From contig CM060732.1 of NCBI GenBank assembly GCA_030704615.1, forward strand, positions 59,439,053 through 59,503,052: a stretch of 64,000 nt of DNA, read 5' to 3'. The stretch is from Takakia lepidozioides. Taxonomy: Eukaryota > Streptophyta > Takakiopsida > Takakiales > Takakiaceae. The translations under genes were made by a program, and so were the position numbers. How positions within the stretch are numbered: the stretch's first letter is position 1; every line of letters starts with the position of its first letter. Positions 23,378 to 35,641 of the stretch are shown one piece after another. The notes under the pieces were generated by a model. The model had not been told where the DNA came from and ran no database searches. It worked only from the letters and a program-made list of their open reading frames with translations.

Positions 23378-24622
23378 TGGACAGTTCTGTACCCTCCCTG
23401 CTATGATTGTTGGGTTGGAATTTTGGTGCACCATAAACATCTGGAGTTGGCTCCAAAGAGTGTCAGACAACACATACTTCCACATTGGTTTCATATTCTC
23501 TGTGAGGAAGGTTGGGCTACTGAGAGTGATAAGTGCTTGGCCTGTTTGGGCTGGGTGGCCAATACTGACTGTTCGATCACTGTCAGGGATACAGTTTGAA
23601 GGGTTTGCAAGGAATCCATTCACCTGGAGGTAGTCATTCGCTTCATCTCACTATATATTTGTTGCCGTGACCCACTTACAAACTGAGAGGAGGTGAATGA
23701 GAAATGGGGTAGGATGTTGGTTAGTACTTGCACACAATGAATGAATGCAACAAACCTTGGATATACCCAGCAGGCAACACATATTACTAGTTTTACCTTT
23801 GCTTCCCTGCCAGATTGAGATCTTACATTGCATCAACCATTCTTGATCTCTCACAAGTGGAGGCCTACATATTTCATGGAGCTCAGTGTAGGCAACCAAT
23901 TGCACATGATGTGTAACTCAGTTTGGAGGACTATTGTGTGTGCACCTCCTTCCTTTGCACTTTCTTCCCTTCCCTTGTCTTCTCTACAATCTCTTGTTGT
24001 GGATTGAGATGCTAAGTGGTCAAACATGGAAGTTCTAGCATTGGGGTTTGCAGAGAAGATTTGTGCACCAAGCATATCAATGTAGGCCACCCATAAGGTG
24101 TTCAGGCTGTGGGCATCGTGCAGTTTATGATGTCCTGTGCAACATGTGGTTCTTGCCAACATCCAAGTTCAAGGATCTTCATCCTTTGGCAGTCCTGCAC
24201 TGGCAGGCATGTCATGTCAGGTGACCAAAGAAAATTGCAGAGTGTGAGAAAGAAATCTAGTTAAGGGATGGACAACTCCTCATCTAGAGCAGGGCCATTA
24301 CGTGCTCCTGTCGGAGGGAAGCCCCAATGCAACCTTCCACCCCACCGTGAAGGGCACTGGACAATCTCCTATGAAGCCCACCCAAAGCCACTACCATAAT
24401 TTAAAAGCATTACCGTGGAAGCAGAATGGCAGCAGCAGGCATGTATATGATCCACCCCCATGGGATGTATATGATCCATCCCCCCGTGATACATAAAAGA
24501 CCAGCCACAATGAATACTACCAATGTCGGTGAATAAGACAGATTTTCCTGTCGCAAAGCAGTCGCGGCCTCTCTTAACTCAACTGTTGACATGGAATAGC
24601 TTAAAAAAGTTGGCAAGCAAAC
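23378..24622. other. Intergenic DNA between convergent genes
   Basis: It lies between the CoaE stop and the glucosidase II stop, so it must hold both 3' ends. Frames present here (23349-23633 and others) have no domain. No repeat family was recognised, and ATGTATATGATCCA is duplicated at about 24439 and 24466. Confidence 0.5.
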
Positions 24623-26746
24623 TCATAGAAGTTTGATTGACCAATTGTCGGCAATGCCCACATTTGGGAGTCTTAAAATCAAAGCACTGGAATAAGTGCC
24701 TCGCTGAAGTGACGGAGCCCCAATATCAGTCTGAATATGCCTTTCTTCTGATTCTACCATTGCATTTTTACCAATTGCCAGATCCTTGGCCCGCACGCCC
24801 AATATGACAATGCGCTCAATCAAGCATGGAGAAGTGAATGTCTTTCCCCAATCCCCTTTGGATCGTAGACTTGTGGATGTGAGCTTTCCTTTTGAAAACT
24901 TGAAGTGGCGATGAATAAAAGCACCATCTTCAAAATCATAAGTCTTACCATCATCGATGTAAAGCTCCCCTTCTGCCTCATATGTGCTATTCAGAGCAAC
25001 CACCTGTGGAACACCAGCCAGACACATAAATCTCCTTATGACAGGTAAGCCTGTCTTAATTTCTTAATTGCTACAGAATTCCTGTAGCCAATTCTGCAAC
25101 TTCTGCAAGATTGCTTATAAAGCAGTCATGTATGCATATCTTAAAAATAATCCTTCAACAGCCACTTGATGAATCAGATGAGAGATCTGGTAAAACGCAT
25201 ACCAGGGTGTAAGGGTCATTCTCCATTTGAGTGGAGCTACGACGGTATCTTTCTTTGCGAGGGATGATGGAACCTCCGCGCTGAAAGACGGGTATGTTGT
25301 CCATTGTCACTGGGATGCTGACTTCTTGGCCCCCTTGGTAAGAAGTCCCCGTATTGACATCATACCATACCTGTGATCCTGGAAAATACACTGTTTCTGA
25401 CGTTGCTCCCTGCCATGGAGCAATTCTTACAATTAGATGGTAGAGGTGGACATCATCACTTGTACATGCCAAATCAGAGCCCAAATCTTTCCCAACTTTC
25501 TTTTGTGAAAACCTTCGGTCAATTCTCAAACAAACGACAGATCAGTCATACCTTAGAGTAGACACCGTGTACCAACAGGCTGCTGCCAAGTAAGAATTCA
25601 TCCTCCCGGTCAAAAGTGGAGGCATCCTGTGGGAACTCCAGCCACAAAGGCCGCATGAGTGGCAACCCAGTCACACTAGCCTCCTTAAACAAAGTGTACA
25701 CATACGGCAGCAGCACATATCTCGTGTGCACAGCCGACCGAATGAGTGATGTGTATGGTTCCCTGCATTTCGCATCGCCAGCTGAACTCAGAAGGTGAGA
25801 TACACCATGGAATCAACTAACCTTATTAAAGCTGTATTATAATGACACAAGAACATTGGAAGTCCGCAATCAGCTTCACTAGACAAGATGTCATATTCAG
25901 CACAGGACTATACCATCAGCCCGACAAGTTTCTTCAAAGGTATTGCTATATGTCAGTTCCAAATGCCTCGAGTTCTTTAACAAAGCACATACCCAAAGAC
26001 CCACGGCTCCCTGCGCTTTGTGTCCAGGTGACCATGACCACGGAAAAAGGGGTAGTATGCACCCAATTGATACCACCTTGTTAGCAACTCAGGCTCCGGG
26101 TCGCCAAAAAAGCCACCAATGTCTGCACCTATTATAGGCAAGAGACAAGTCACAGACCTTGATTATAAAATCTGCTGCTAGATGAAGTGCAAATTTTTCT
26201 CAATAATTACCTACTTGACTCAAATCTTCAAACACGTCCAACACATGATGCCAAAAAGATAACAGCATGCACCAATTTCACATTATGCACCTCAAGGATG
26301 CCAAATTCATCAACTAGGACCCTTCCCCTTACAAGATGGTACCTAACTGCATCCAGGAATTAAGGTGACAGATGCATCCTCTCAAGATGTGGATACGACA
26401 AAAACAAGACTACTAGTAAGCAATTGCTCACTTACCTGTAAAAGCAATGCCAGTCAGGCCGAGTGTCAAACACATGGGCACAGAGACCCGTAAGTGGTTC
26501 CAATCAGCAGTGTTGTCTCCAGTCCAGATAGGACCCACTCTTTGAGTGCCTGCAAAGAAAGCCCGTGAGAGAACAAATGGACGGTCATTTCCACCACCTC
26601 GCTTCATCAAACCTTCGACAGAGGCCAAGTGGAAATAGTAACCATAGGCGTTATGGACGTCGCGGTGCTCCACGCCACCATAATGCATGGCATCCCGGGG
26701 CATGGTTGCCTTTACATCACACAAAAGATCAAAGTCAGTCAACTCT

Positions 26747-26779
<33 letters not shown>

Positions 26780-29700
26780 GAGTGGAAAGTGGATCTCGAG
26801 TGGAAATGGGGTGACAAAAGATCCATAGTACTCCCTTCCTACACATATCTTGGTGTTGAGTTTTCCTCTAACTGTAACTGGGATGAGCATATACAAAAAG
26901 TGACTAAATCAGCTAAATGCAAAGCTTTGGGTCTCACTATATTACTTTCATGATCATCCTCGGAAGTTTTTTCAAAAAAATACACCGTGTATTTGACCCG
27001 TGCCTATGCCTATTAGTGGGTGTACCCTTGATAGGTGGCAATAGCAGTTGTAGTGGCTTATTGTATACTTATCTTTGCTGAAGCTGCGTTGTGCTCTTCA
27101 GAATGGAATGAAGAGGTGCATCATTCTCTTCATAGAGGATGGCATAGAATTAACCCTCTCAACTATATTAAGGCTGTCCCAGCAGGTAGCATTATATCTG
27201 GTCTCTCTCATTTCATGGAGTAGCAAGACTGGTGAGAAGAGTGGAGGTGATAGCATGGCTTCTCCATCTTCGCCAGACTCTAAAGTACACCTACATTCAC
27301 AAAGGCTATTCTTCTGTCAAACAGTTGCATTGACAAGAGGCATTTAGGCGGGACATTGATGTCAGTGACTTGCTTTTGCTGCTCAATAGAGCCCACTCCC
27401 AACTGGGGGCAGTGCCCTAGCCTGCTAAGGGAAGTGGCTCTTATTTACTCTGGCTACAACCGGAGTCTTCTTTCCTATCATTACTATCTCAAGATCTCAT
27501 AGATAAGGATTGCTAAGCCATTTAAACCTAGTACTCAATTGATCTATGATTTGGACATGATCAGAACCTATGGCATCACTTGTCCATGATCAACTACGTG
27601 CTATCACTAGCACTTCAATGTGGCTTTATCGTGGAACTCATATGCCGGGTTTCCAGAGACTGAATCGCTGTTCACAAGTGGAGAAGTAGGGAAGGCATCC
27701 ACTACTTCAAACCTGCACATGTATGCTTCTAAGCTTGGACACAATTGATTATCTAGTATTTACGGGTTAAATTGCTGGTAGACAGCATTATGGGCCAGCC
27801 CTGCTACGAAACCACTGATGTGATTCAGCAGTATTGATATGGGAGCTCAAGCTACCCTTCCCATCTAGCCTTATGCCAGATGTAAGGTATACAACAGTGC
27901 TGAGACGTTTTATCAGACCCTTGTATGAACTTTCTCAACATGCTTGTTGGGGCCCCCAACTATTTTTTCTTGTATCTTGCATTCCTTTGTCACTAAGCTC
28001 TTTGAGCTCCCCATGGACGTTATATAGTCCCTTTCTTTCTCTCCCTCTTTGCCACATGAAGTGGCTTGTTAGGTAGATGGAGAGGTACCTCTGGGCCATT
28101 GAAGACAGAAGGCTCGTTCATGTCATTCCAGATGTAAAGGATGGGGGTGGACCCGATATAGCTGCTGTAGGAGAACTTGTCAGCCCACCATGCACGGATC
28201 TCGGAGCTGAGCATGTCAAGGTACGAGGAAGATCCTGGCCAGCACCAACCTTCATAGTCGCGTCCATGTGCATCCTTCACATAGTACCCCTTGGAAGTTG
28301 CCTCCTTGTGCAGAGCAAAGCCCTCGTCCCTCTTAATATGTGGATCCACAATGGTGACCATATGACGGCCCTTTTCTGCAATCTTATCCTGCATCTCTTT
28401 GGGATTGGGAAAAAGATTGCGGTCCCAGGTGAAGTATCTCTTGCCATCAGTGTGCTCAATGTCCAGCCACAGTACATCATAAGCTATGTCATGCTCATCG
28501 AAACCGGAATTAACAGCAGCCACATCAGCCTCATCCTTGTAATTCCACCGGCTCTGATGATATGCTGTAGCAAAAAGCTGGGGTAGTGCTGTCGTCCCAG
28601 TCACTTGGCAATATTGCATGATGACATCCTTGGGGTCTGGCCCCACAAATATAAAGCCGTCAAAAATGCCACTTTCAGCTATCCAGTGAGTGTCAACCCT
28701 TGCTGCATCCTCCATGCCTGTTGATTGATTGAGAGATCCTTCATCGACGGCCTCTCTTACATCCTCATCATCCCAGCCAGGAGCAAGCACGTCCACCTGT
28801 ATTTCAGCAGCATTGAGCAGGAAAAATCCAGTAGTTCTTTCTCCACTGTGGGAAAGCATGACCGGAACGGAGCCATACAAGCCAAAAGGTGTTTCGTGCT
28901 CGTACTCAAACACATCCAGATTGAACATCCGGTAAGGCTCTGATATAATGTTGGGGCCTTTTGTGGGCTTCAGCGCCAGGCTGGTCGCACGCTCGGGAAT
29001 TCCGTACACATGTTTTGCTCCATGGAACGAGACATCAAAACTTACAGATTGAGGTCCGTGGGGTTTAGAATCAGTGTGGGTTCGAAAAGTTTCACTCCAG
29101 TCATCACCCTCCTGCTTCTCTCTCAATTGCTCGAAGTGAAAAAGCCCCTTGCTGTTGACAGAGAGAAGAACATCGCGGCCTCTTCTCACATGCACCTGCA
29201 ACATTGTGGGCAATTGAAGCGTGTAGTGCGATACTGGTCAATGGCAACCTGGAATAAGGATTTTATATATGCAACCGTAATCCAACCATACTCATTGTCC
29301 TGCATGCAAAAACGATCCCTTGGGGAGGAATAAGCACATTTCGTTTCTGTAAAGAATGCGATAGTGAAGCCTGACCTGAAAAGGACTATGCTGCAGAACC
29401 ACTTCATGACCACTGAGGTGGACCACCGAAGATCCATCCTTCTCAGCAATCCGTTGGATCCAGAGCCTCTTGTCCTCAAAATTTTTCACCAGAACGTCAG
29501 GCACTTCAAACCGCTTCCTCGACTCCTCCCTCACTTTCAACCTCACAATGCCATCCTTGTATGCTGAAATTTGCAAAATCAATGCCCCATCAGCATCCGT
29601 CGGCACCAGCCTAGCCCGCACCCTACCATTTGTGATATTGACATCGCTAACATGGAGCGTCGAGCTCCCTGGAATCCGCTCTCTGGCCTGCTTGCAGAAG

Positions 29701-29804
29701 CGCGACTGTTCACACCTTGGGAACTCGTCCTTCTTCCACCCTCTCACCCCCACCACCACCATCAACAGCACTGCCACCACAGCCCATACACTGATACTAC
29801 GCAT
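24623..29804 (-). CDS. ER glucosidase II alpha subunit, GH31
   Basis: Removes the two inner alpha-1,3-glucoses from N-glycans in the ER, controlling calnexin/calreticulin cycling (RSW3/PSL5 in Arabidopsis). Seven exons on the minus strand: 29804-29376, 29195-28089, 26709-26436, 26128-25993, 25762-25552, 25409-25203 and 25003-24623. All have matching phase and GT-AG borders, giving 914 residues against about 921 in Arabidopsis. A signal peptide ([19 protein letters not shown]) precedes [16 protein letters not shown], the family N-terminal motif. The GH31 nucleophile is D501 in [10 protein letters not shown] and the acid/base D577 in [24 protein letters not shown] and [10 protein letters not shown] line the active site, and the C-terminal beta domain is complete. 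An upstream in-frame ATG at 29852 would add 16 residues ahead of the signal, so I prefer 29804. Intron 2 (1.38 kb) holds repeats. It works with a PRKCSH-type beta subunit not in this window. Confidence 0.93.
26743..26779. repeat. (CT)n microsatellite in a glucosidase II intron
   Basis: A CTTTCT-led run that becomes pure CT for about 24 bases, directly upstream (in gene sense) of the exon 3 acceptor at 26710. Read on the gene strand it is (GA)n rather than a polypyrimidine tract, so it does not serve as the usual acceptor tract. Confidence 0.8.
26833..26953 (+). mobile_element. LINE reverse-transcriptase fragment in an intron
   Basis: The plus strand encodes [20 protein letters not shown], the conserved block found after the RT palm domain of plant LINEs (YLGV ... 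W.EHI..V). It lies antisense within intron 2 of the glucosidase II gene. Degenerate continuation is likely to about 27350. The larger LINE at 40.5-42.9 kb lacks exactly this block, so they could be copies of one family. Confidence 0.55.
27388..27480. repeat. Dispersed short repeat copy in the intron
   Basis: GGGGGCAGTGCCCTAGCC followed by GAAGTGGCTCTTATTTACTC and GTCTTCTTTCCTATC matches pieces at about 600-690, 15095-15165 and 31545-31600 in the same order. It is probably a SINE-family fragment inside glucosidase II intron 2. Confidence 0.45.
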
Positions 29805-29984
29805 CCTCGATCCCAACAGAGTGGCACCAAGGCAAGGCTCCCCCATGCTCACATGCTCGTGTAGTGTTCCTTCCTACAAACAAGGCTGTCGGGAAGAGAG
29901 AGAAGAGAGTGGAAGCGTGGAATTAGGTCTCCTGTTGGGTCTGAAGGGGGAAATACAGAACCCCCAACATGAGGATGCAAGCAC

Positions 29985-30060
29985 AGCATGAGCCGGGATT
30001 TGAACCCAGAATCACCAAGAGGGCACCAGGGCAATTTGCATATTGTTTAGTCCTTTACCC
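29985..30060 (-). mobile_element. tRNA-like SINE head
   Basis: On the minus strand GATTCTGGGTTCAAATCCCGGCTC is a clean B box flanked by a short complementary arm. Upstream GGTGCCCTCTTGGT could be part of a variable arm. No complete tRNA can be folded by eye. It lies just upstream of the glucosidase II start. Confidence 0.4.
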
Positions 30061-32082
30061 TTTTTGTTTTCTTTCTTTTTTCCGGGAGTACCCTTTACCT
30101 CATATATGATATTTGACAAATATTTACGTTGTGATGATTTGTTTTTTTTTTAGGTCAACAGGGAGAGGATTTATTAGAATTAAAAATATTTATTTATTTA
30201 TCAACATCGGACAGTGGCCCTGAGAATTTTATTGATAAATGGATAAATGGATAAATGGATTCCCTCTTTCTCTAAATGTTTTTAAGAAAATAAAGGATTT
30301 TGACTGCCGAATTCGAAGAAACAGAATATTTTCTGCCTCATGGTTATTGTAAGGTTATTTTTTCCTTACCCCTCATTAATAAATTTTCAGAGCTACAATA
30401 AAAAAAAAAAAAAAACAAATAGAGAATAATTTGTCCCGTTTCCGTCCTCGTGTTTCCAGTGTTTGATTATGCCATAGCGTAATAGGCAACTAACTAGAAT
30501 TTTCTACAGGCCATTCATGGTCTACCAGCCAGTGAGAAGCTGGCAAGCGCAATCCATTATGCTTTTGGAATGCTAATGTGTAGGGTAAATTACCATGGCA
30601 AGGTGTTTCATAGGCATAAGCCCCTTGTTGGGGGAGAGTACCACGCCGTGGTTCTTCGAGATTTTTTTTGGAAAAGGACATTTTGTAATGCATTACACAC
30701 CGTAAGCCACTCGCCCGACATGGCGCTATGTTCCACGAAATAAGGTCCCGTAAAAATACAAAGGAATTTGCTGGCTCCTCTTTATTGTAAAGTGGAGACT
30801 GCACATGGGTGTCAAAAATTGCTAGCCCCGTTGTGCCTTCCCTAGGCGGCCGCTCCTCTCCTTTGCTGGAAACTACTTCCTCCTATGCTTCTCAAAGTAA
30901 TACCTCCCTCAGATCTCAGATAACATCTTTCTTATTGAACAATTTATAAAAAATAAATGGATGAATTTTCAGGTTTATCAATATATGAACCGAGACGTTT
31001 GTTTTGTTTTGTAGATTTGAGATGTCCCCAACTGCGAGGCCCCCGCCCCGGTGCTTGGTACTGTTGGAAAGCCCTCGACGAGGAGGGGTGCACAGGCTTG
31101 GTCTCATGATTTTTGGACCTGCGGTGCGGGAGATGTGGAATTTCAAGTACTTTGGGTGGCTGGAAATTTCCGAAAAATAGCAAAGTGAGAATACCTTGGA
31201 CAATGGTTGGAGCCTCGAGAGAGGAGAGATATCAAGGGAAATGTCTCCAGTTCAAATCTGGTCGTAGGCTCTGTGGAAAAGAAAGCATTTGGACTTAGAT
31301 GACATTGGACCCTTGGGCCAACGACAGAAGCTACCCTACAGGTCGCACTTGGGCCTTGACATAGGAGACGCACTTGCATACATAGGAGATTGCACTTGGG
31401 CTTAGATCACACTTGACACTTGCGCCAACAACACAGGCTTAGTTATGGATGGAAGTAGATTTCATTGTTCGCAAAGAGGAGCCATACCTAGCCGCTTGTT
31501 TTTAGACTGTTTTTGTGGGTTTGGTGGCAGCTTGCCCTCCCCTTAGTATTGGCAAGGGAAAGAGGCTCTTATTTACACTAACTTCAGTTGGCCCTCATAA
31601 TTTTAATTAGGTAAGCTTATTATCATTGGCGGCTAATTGAACCATAACTTAGCATTCTAGATTAATATTTACCAATAGATATATGTTAATGATGGGGATT
31701 TATGATCAGATAGTAAGGGCCCAAAATCTGGGAAAGAAATAAATGCAAGCAAGATGGCGGCAAAGATATGGTAGAAAATTGAAAGATTTGTTTCAAGTGT
31801 TGGTGGCCTTTTCAGAAACTTCTGCTTCATTTGCAGTGTGTGACCTTTGTATATGACAGCATCTGTACAATGGAGCTTGCATGGCTCTCCTGTGGACTCA
31901 TTGTCCAGACCTAAATGAATCAACTACAAAAATGGTAGCGAGATTCAATAAAAGAATTTCACCAATGAATGTGTTGGTGCAGACCCAATTCTGTACATAT
32001 GCTCTTCTGTTTTTCCTGCGGTGTAACATGGTCTTGATTTCAGCAGCATCTGTCGTGAGGGAAGGAAGTGCTCTCCAAACAT
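30061..32082. other. Intergenic DNA with short repeats, no gene
   Basis: An 8-bp unit (GGATAAAT) is repeated about three times at 30238-30260. CGGACAGTGGCCCTGAGAA at about 30208 shares its core with the 6-7.6 kb minisatellite. A B-box-like CCAGTTCAAATCTGG lies at about 31248 and a CTCTTATTTACAC repeat piece at about 31570. No frame carries a domain. The J-protein 3' end must lie near 31.9-32.1 kb. Confidence 0.4.
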
Positions 32083-32709
32083 TTACCAATATCCTTCAAG
32101 TGCTGCTGGTCTGGAACATCCTGTGTAGGCATATTGGAATCCCTCAACGGGAATGGTCTCCTCGGATTGCTCATAAGTGCCCTTGGCTAACATCTCCAGA
32201 AATTCTGCCCATGGATCGTCTTGATTGGAAGACTGATCAGCAAACCACTCCGATCCATATACACCCGAATCACTCGATTCCCCCGAGGAGAAATCTTCCA
32301 TGGAGGAGGAGCCCTGCTCCGTTTGGACGACTGAGGAAGAGAGCCGCTTCATCATGAATTCATATGCAGTGTTAATTTCCTTAAAGTTTGTCTGGCAATG
32401 ATCACCTTTACACACATCTGGATGGAATCGAAGGGCTAGACGGCGATAGGCGCTTTTCACATCCTGCCTGGACGCATTAGGCCCAACTCCTAGCACTTTG
32501 TGATGATCCATCACCGGTGCGATTTCGTGGTATTGTGGCCCCACAGCTGCTCTCGTTAGCCTTCTCATCTGATTTCTCCCTGAACCGCGTTGGAAAACCC
32601 TTACCATTGCACGTTGAGAGATCGAACTGCCAAGAAATTCTGATTCGGAACTGAAACTCGATGTCGGTAATGCTATTTGTGAGGCCAGGCGGGCAACCGC
32701 TTGGGCCAT
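32083..32709 (-). CDS. J-domain protein, probably plastid J8-like
   Basis: A type III J protein, an Hsp70 co-chaperone without Gly/Phe or zinc-finger regions. It is one open frame of 208 residues from the ATG at 32709; an upstream in-frame ATG at 32775 is also possible. Residues 1-55 are rich in Ser, Ala and Arg with few acids, like a chloroplast transit peptide. The J domain runs from about residue 68 to 127 and includes YRRLALRFHPDVCKGDHC, with the HPD loop at 96-98 that stimulates Hsp70 ATPase. HPDVCKG.NC and the acidic tail with DDPWAEFLEML resemble Arabidopsis J8, a small chloroplast J protein, but that is from memory. No intron is evident. The neighbour upstream on the minus strand is unrelated. 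Confidence 0.82.
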   Translation of the reverse strand: MAQAVARLASQIALPTSSFSSESEFLGSSISQRAMVRVFQRGSGRNQMRRLTRAAVGPQYHEIAPVMDHHKVLGVGPNASRQDVKSAYRRLALRFHPDVCKGDHCQTNFKEINTAYEFMMKRLSSSVVQTEQGSSSMEDFSSGESSDSGVYGSEWFADQSSNQDDPWAEFLEMLAKGTYEQSEETIPVEGFQYAYTGCSRPAALEGYW

Positions 32710-32999
32710 TGCGCACCGAACGAAAAGGGAGTCGGGGAATTCACCAAGTTCACCAAGTTTTGATGTACAACACAATCACTCAGCCACGCCTGCTGCTCTT
32801 TCCTCTAGCCTATCTGCCAGGTCTCCGAACAAGTTTGTCTCTCCCCTATGATCTCTTCTATATTGCGCTTCCTCTCTCACTCAAGGAAAGTGCGTCTAGT
32901 TTGAAATCTTCTCTGGCAGAGACGCAGATGTGTATACGTGCTTGCAGACCAGTGTAGATAGAACTCAGAAAGATAACCTAGTAGGAAGAGGTTATAAAG

Positions 33000-33609
33000 G
33001 AAGAGGTTATAAATGAAGAAGAGGACTTAGCTGGATTGAGGTGTGCGCGTGCAGGCCTCCACGAGCAAAACGTGGTCAACACAAACACAAAGACTGGGTT
33101 ACACGGCACGCCCGTCTTTATAGATATATGGACTCCAAGGGAACATTGTTATTATTATTGAGATCAAAAGTGTAACGACCGAGTCCATTTAGGTGTGCAT
33201 ACTTGTCAACAAGAATTTAATTAAAAATACGAACTTAACCCTTAATTTCCCAAGCCCTGGACTTTTTGTTTTTGGGCCTCCAGTCTTGGTTATTTTTTCC
33301 AAGACCTCTTATTAATATGAATTAAAGGGCCAGACCTTTTCTTTTAAAAAACAAAAGTGTTTAACAATTTTGGGTACCCATAAGTTAAGGGTAAGTATTC
33401 ATGACTTTCTTTTTCTTTTTCTTTTTCTTTTTGTCTTTTAAAGGGCCGAAGCTAGTTAAATTATGACTTTAAAACTAGAGCACCTTGTCGACATCCTTAG
33501 CCAAGTGATATTGGCTCAACCTTCTTCCACAATGATCATAGCAATGTAAATTCTGATGTGATAATCCCTACGTCTGTGAATGCTTTACTATGATGAGCAT
33601 TGTCGATTA
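33000..33609. other. AT-rich intergenic DNA with a CTTTTT microsatellite
   Basis: A short (CTTTTT)n run lies at about 33409-33434. GAAGAGGTTATAAA is repeated twice near 32985-33012, in what is probably the J-protein upstream region. No gene seen. Confidence 0.45.
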
Positions 33610-33870
33610 TGTTTTTTTTTTTAAAAAAAAACACCAGGGAGCAACTCCTCACAAATCAGGCCCCTTAGATACATACATACATATCATACATGCATATCAT
33701 ATATGTATGTATGTATCATGCCTCCCGAAGTAAGCGTAAATTATGGTGTCTCTTCACTCCAAAGTCCGCCGGGAAGGTGGACACTTTGTGACACCAATCG
33801 GTGGATAGAACCCACGACCACTTTTGGGGTGGTATGTGCCCATTACCACTTGGCTACAACTAATAACATA
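33610..33870 (-). mobile_element. SINE-like element with an internal ATAC/GTAT hairpin
   Basis: It shares CAGGGAGCAACTCCTCACAA and CAGGCCCCTTA with the element at 1.15 kb, and GCGTAAATTATGGTGTCTCT with the one at 10.9 kb, linking all three into one family. The minus-strand start GTAGCCAAGTGGTAATGGGC is a good A box and GTGGGTTCTATCC a degenerate B box. An ATACATACATAC...GTATGTATGTAT inverted repeat at 33665-33717 was probably expanded inside this copy. Confidence 0.6.
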
Positions 33871-34224
33871 TGATGCCTCCTGAAGGAAGCCTAAATTATG
33901 GTTGTTAAAGCCCCTTAATCCTTAAGCGCCCATCAAGCCAGTATGGGCTTTTGGTTTTTAATATCTCTCTCGGTATTGGCAGAATCTACCAAGTTTTATA
34001 TATGTTCATCTATGGCAGTGCATGCATATACATGTATGGTCCGATTTTGCCCGATCTACATTAGGGCTCAAAAATTCAGGGTTGAATGCCAGGAGTTCCA
34101 TCTCCCGTCGTTCATCTATTTTCCTTCCGCGAGTACCGCTCCCTCTCTCATCTCACTCGCTCTCTCGTCTCCTCGTATCGCGCTATGTGCCTCCACACAA
34201 GTCACACACGGCTCCCGTGTGTGT

Positions 34225-35060
34225 AGGTTGCCATTGCCAGATCAAGTTGCAAAGTTCTTGGGCGCTTTGAATGAGGATTACATGCTATGCTTGAAACGTC
34301 CTGCGCGGCTAAAGTGGTCTGCATTCCCTGCTCCAGCAAATTTTTGTTATCTCTGGCTATGCCAGGCAACTGAGATTATAGGCTAGTGTAATCGTAAGGA
34401 TGAGAGTGATCCTACGGGCTTCTCCCACAATGTGAACGATCTCTAGAGCGATTCCAATGGTAGTCATGGTAAGACTCAAGGCTCACAAGGTAAGAACAAT
34501 TCCCTGCCAGTGCTTTTGGATGAGTTTGGTGCTACTGAACTCACAACGCCACCATATTGCTTAAGTAGTTCCCAAATTGCCTCACAAGACCTCGATGTAT
34601 GCAGAGGACTCGGGGATTTTGGGCTCTACTGTAAAGGTGCAAGTGGTTGACTTGCATGTGTAGGACTTGCCTTCGTCCTCAAATGCTCCATATTAGTGGG
34701 CTTTTGGTGCCATTGTTGAGGTCTGCTGGGACATTCTGAATGCCAGAGAAAACTAGCTCATATCCTTTTTTGGGACGCTTGGTGTCCCCACCGTATCCTC
34801 CACGCTTTGTTGCTTGTTGATTTGGATGAACCAACTGAGTCATGCGTAGCTAGTGAATGCTTGAAAATTTAGGTGTAGATGCATCCATGCATGATACAGA
34901 TTATGGTAAGTCGGATGGGGATTTTGATCTTGAATATGATGTTGACCCTGTTGAGGATGCTCGGGCTAATCCGATCGCTTTTGGGGATCCCAACATGTGG
35001 GACTTTGTGGTGGATACTGGGAATGCTTGGGGACAACATGTGGAACTCTTCCTGCTCTGA
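34225..35060 (+). pseudogene. Degraded coding-like sequence, family unknown
   Basis: Frames such as PDQVAKFLGALNEDYMLCLK (about 34233), then after a shift YCLSSSQIASQDLDVCRGLG, then the acidic GDFDLEYDVDPVEDA (about 34920), look protein-like but are broken by stops and shifts. No catalytic motif of a transposase, RT or host enzyme is visible. It may be the carcass of a mobile element; I cannot name it. Confidence 0.25.
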
Positions 35061-35641
35061 ATTACAAGAGGTAGAATGGTCCGGTGGTGAGACGAATCCG
35101 AATGTACTCTCTCTTGAATGAGAATGCCAGATCAATCACACAAAAACCATGAAACAAGAAATGTGAAAAAACTGGAAGATCTAGATCAACAGGGTGGCCA
35201 TGGACATTACCAACAAAGCAGTCGACCAGCCCACATATTGTTGCGTGCTACAACTGCTGAAGTTTTGATTTCAAAGAGCGATAAAGCTGGCAGTGAGGGT
35301 TGTGGTGCACACACGCACCGAACGCACTTCAGTCATCAGGTTCTTCAAGTACATCCTTCTCTCTGACAACTCTAGAGCAAAGACAAAGCGTCACCAAAAC
35401 CTCACATAAGAGAGAGACACAAACACACCCACGCACAAGCAGACAGCAGATGGAACTCAAAAGCTAATGCTCATAAAGCTTAACGGACCTTGTTGAGGCA
35501 ATCCTTGAATCCATTACAACTTGAAACCCGCCTGCGAACAGTGCACCAATGTTTGTTCTATGAATCTGTAACTTGTTTTATAAACATAAGTTTGGCGATA
35601 CAAATTTGGAGCCATACCGAGCTCCACTGAACTTTAAGTCC

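Noticed and set aside
28077-28586. 169-codon plus-strand frame
   Set aside because: Antisense to glucosidase II exon 2; no domain of its own.
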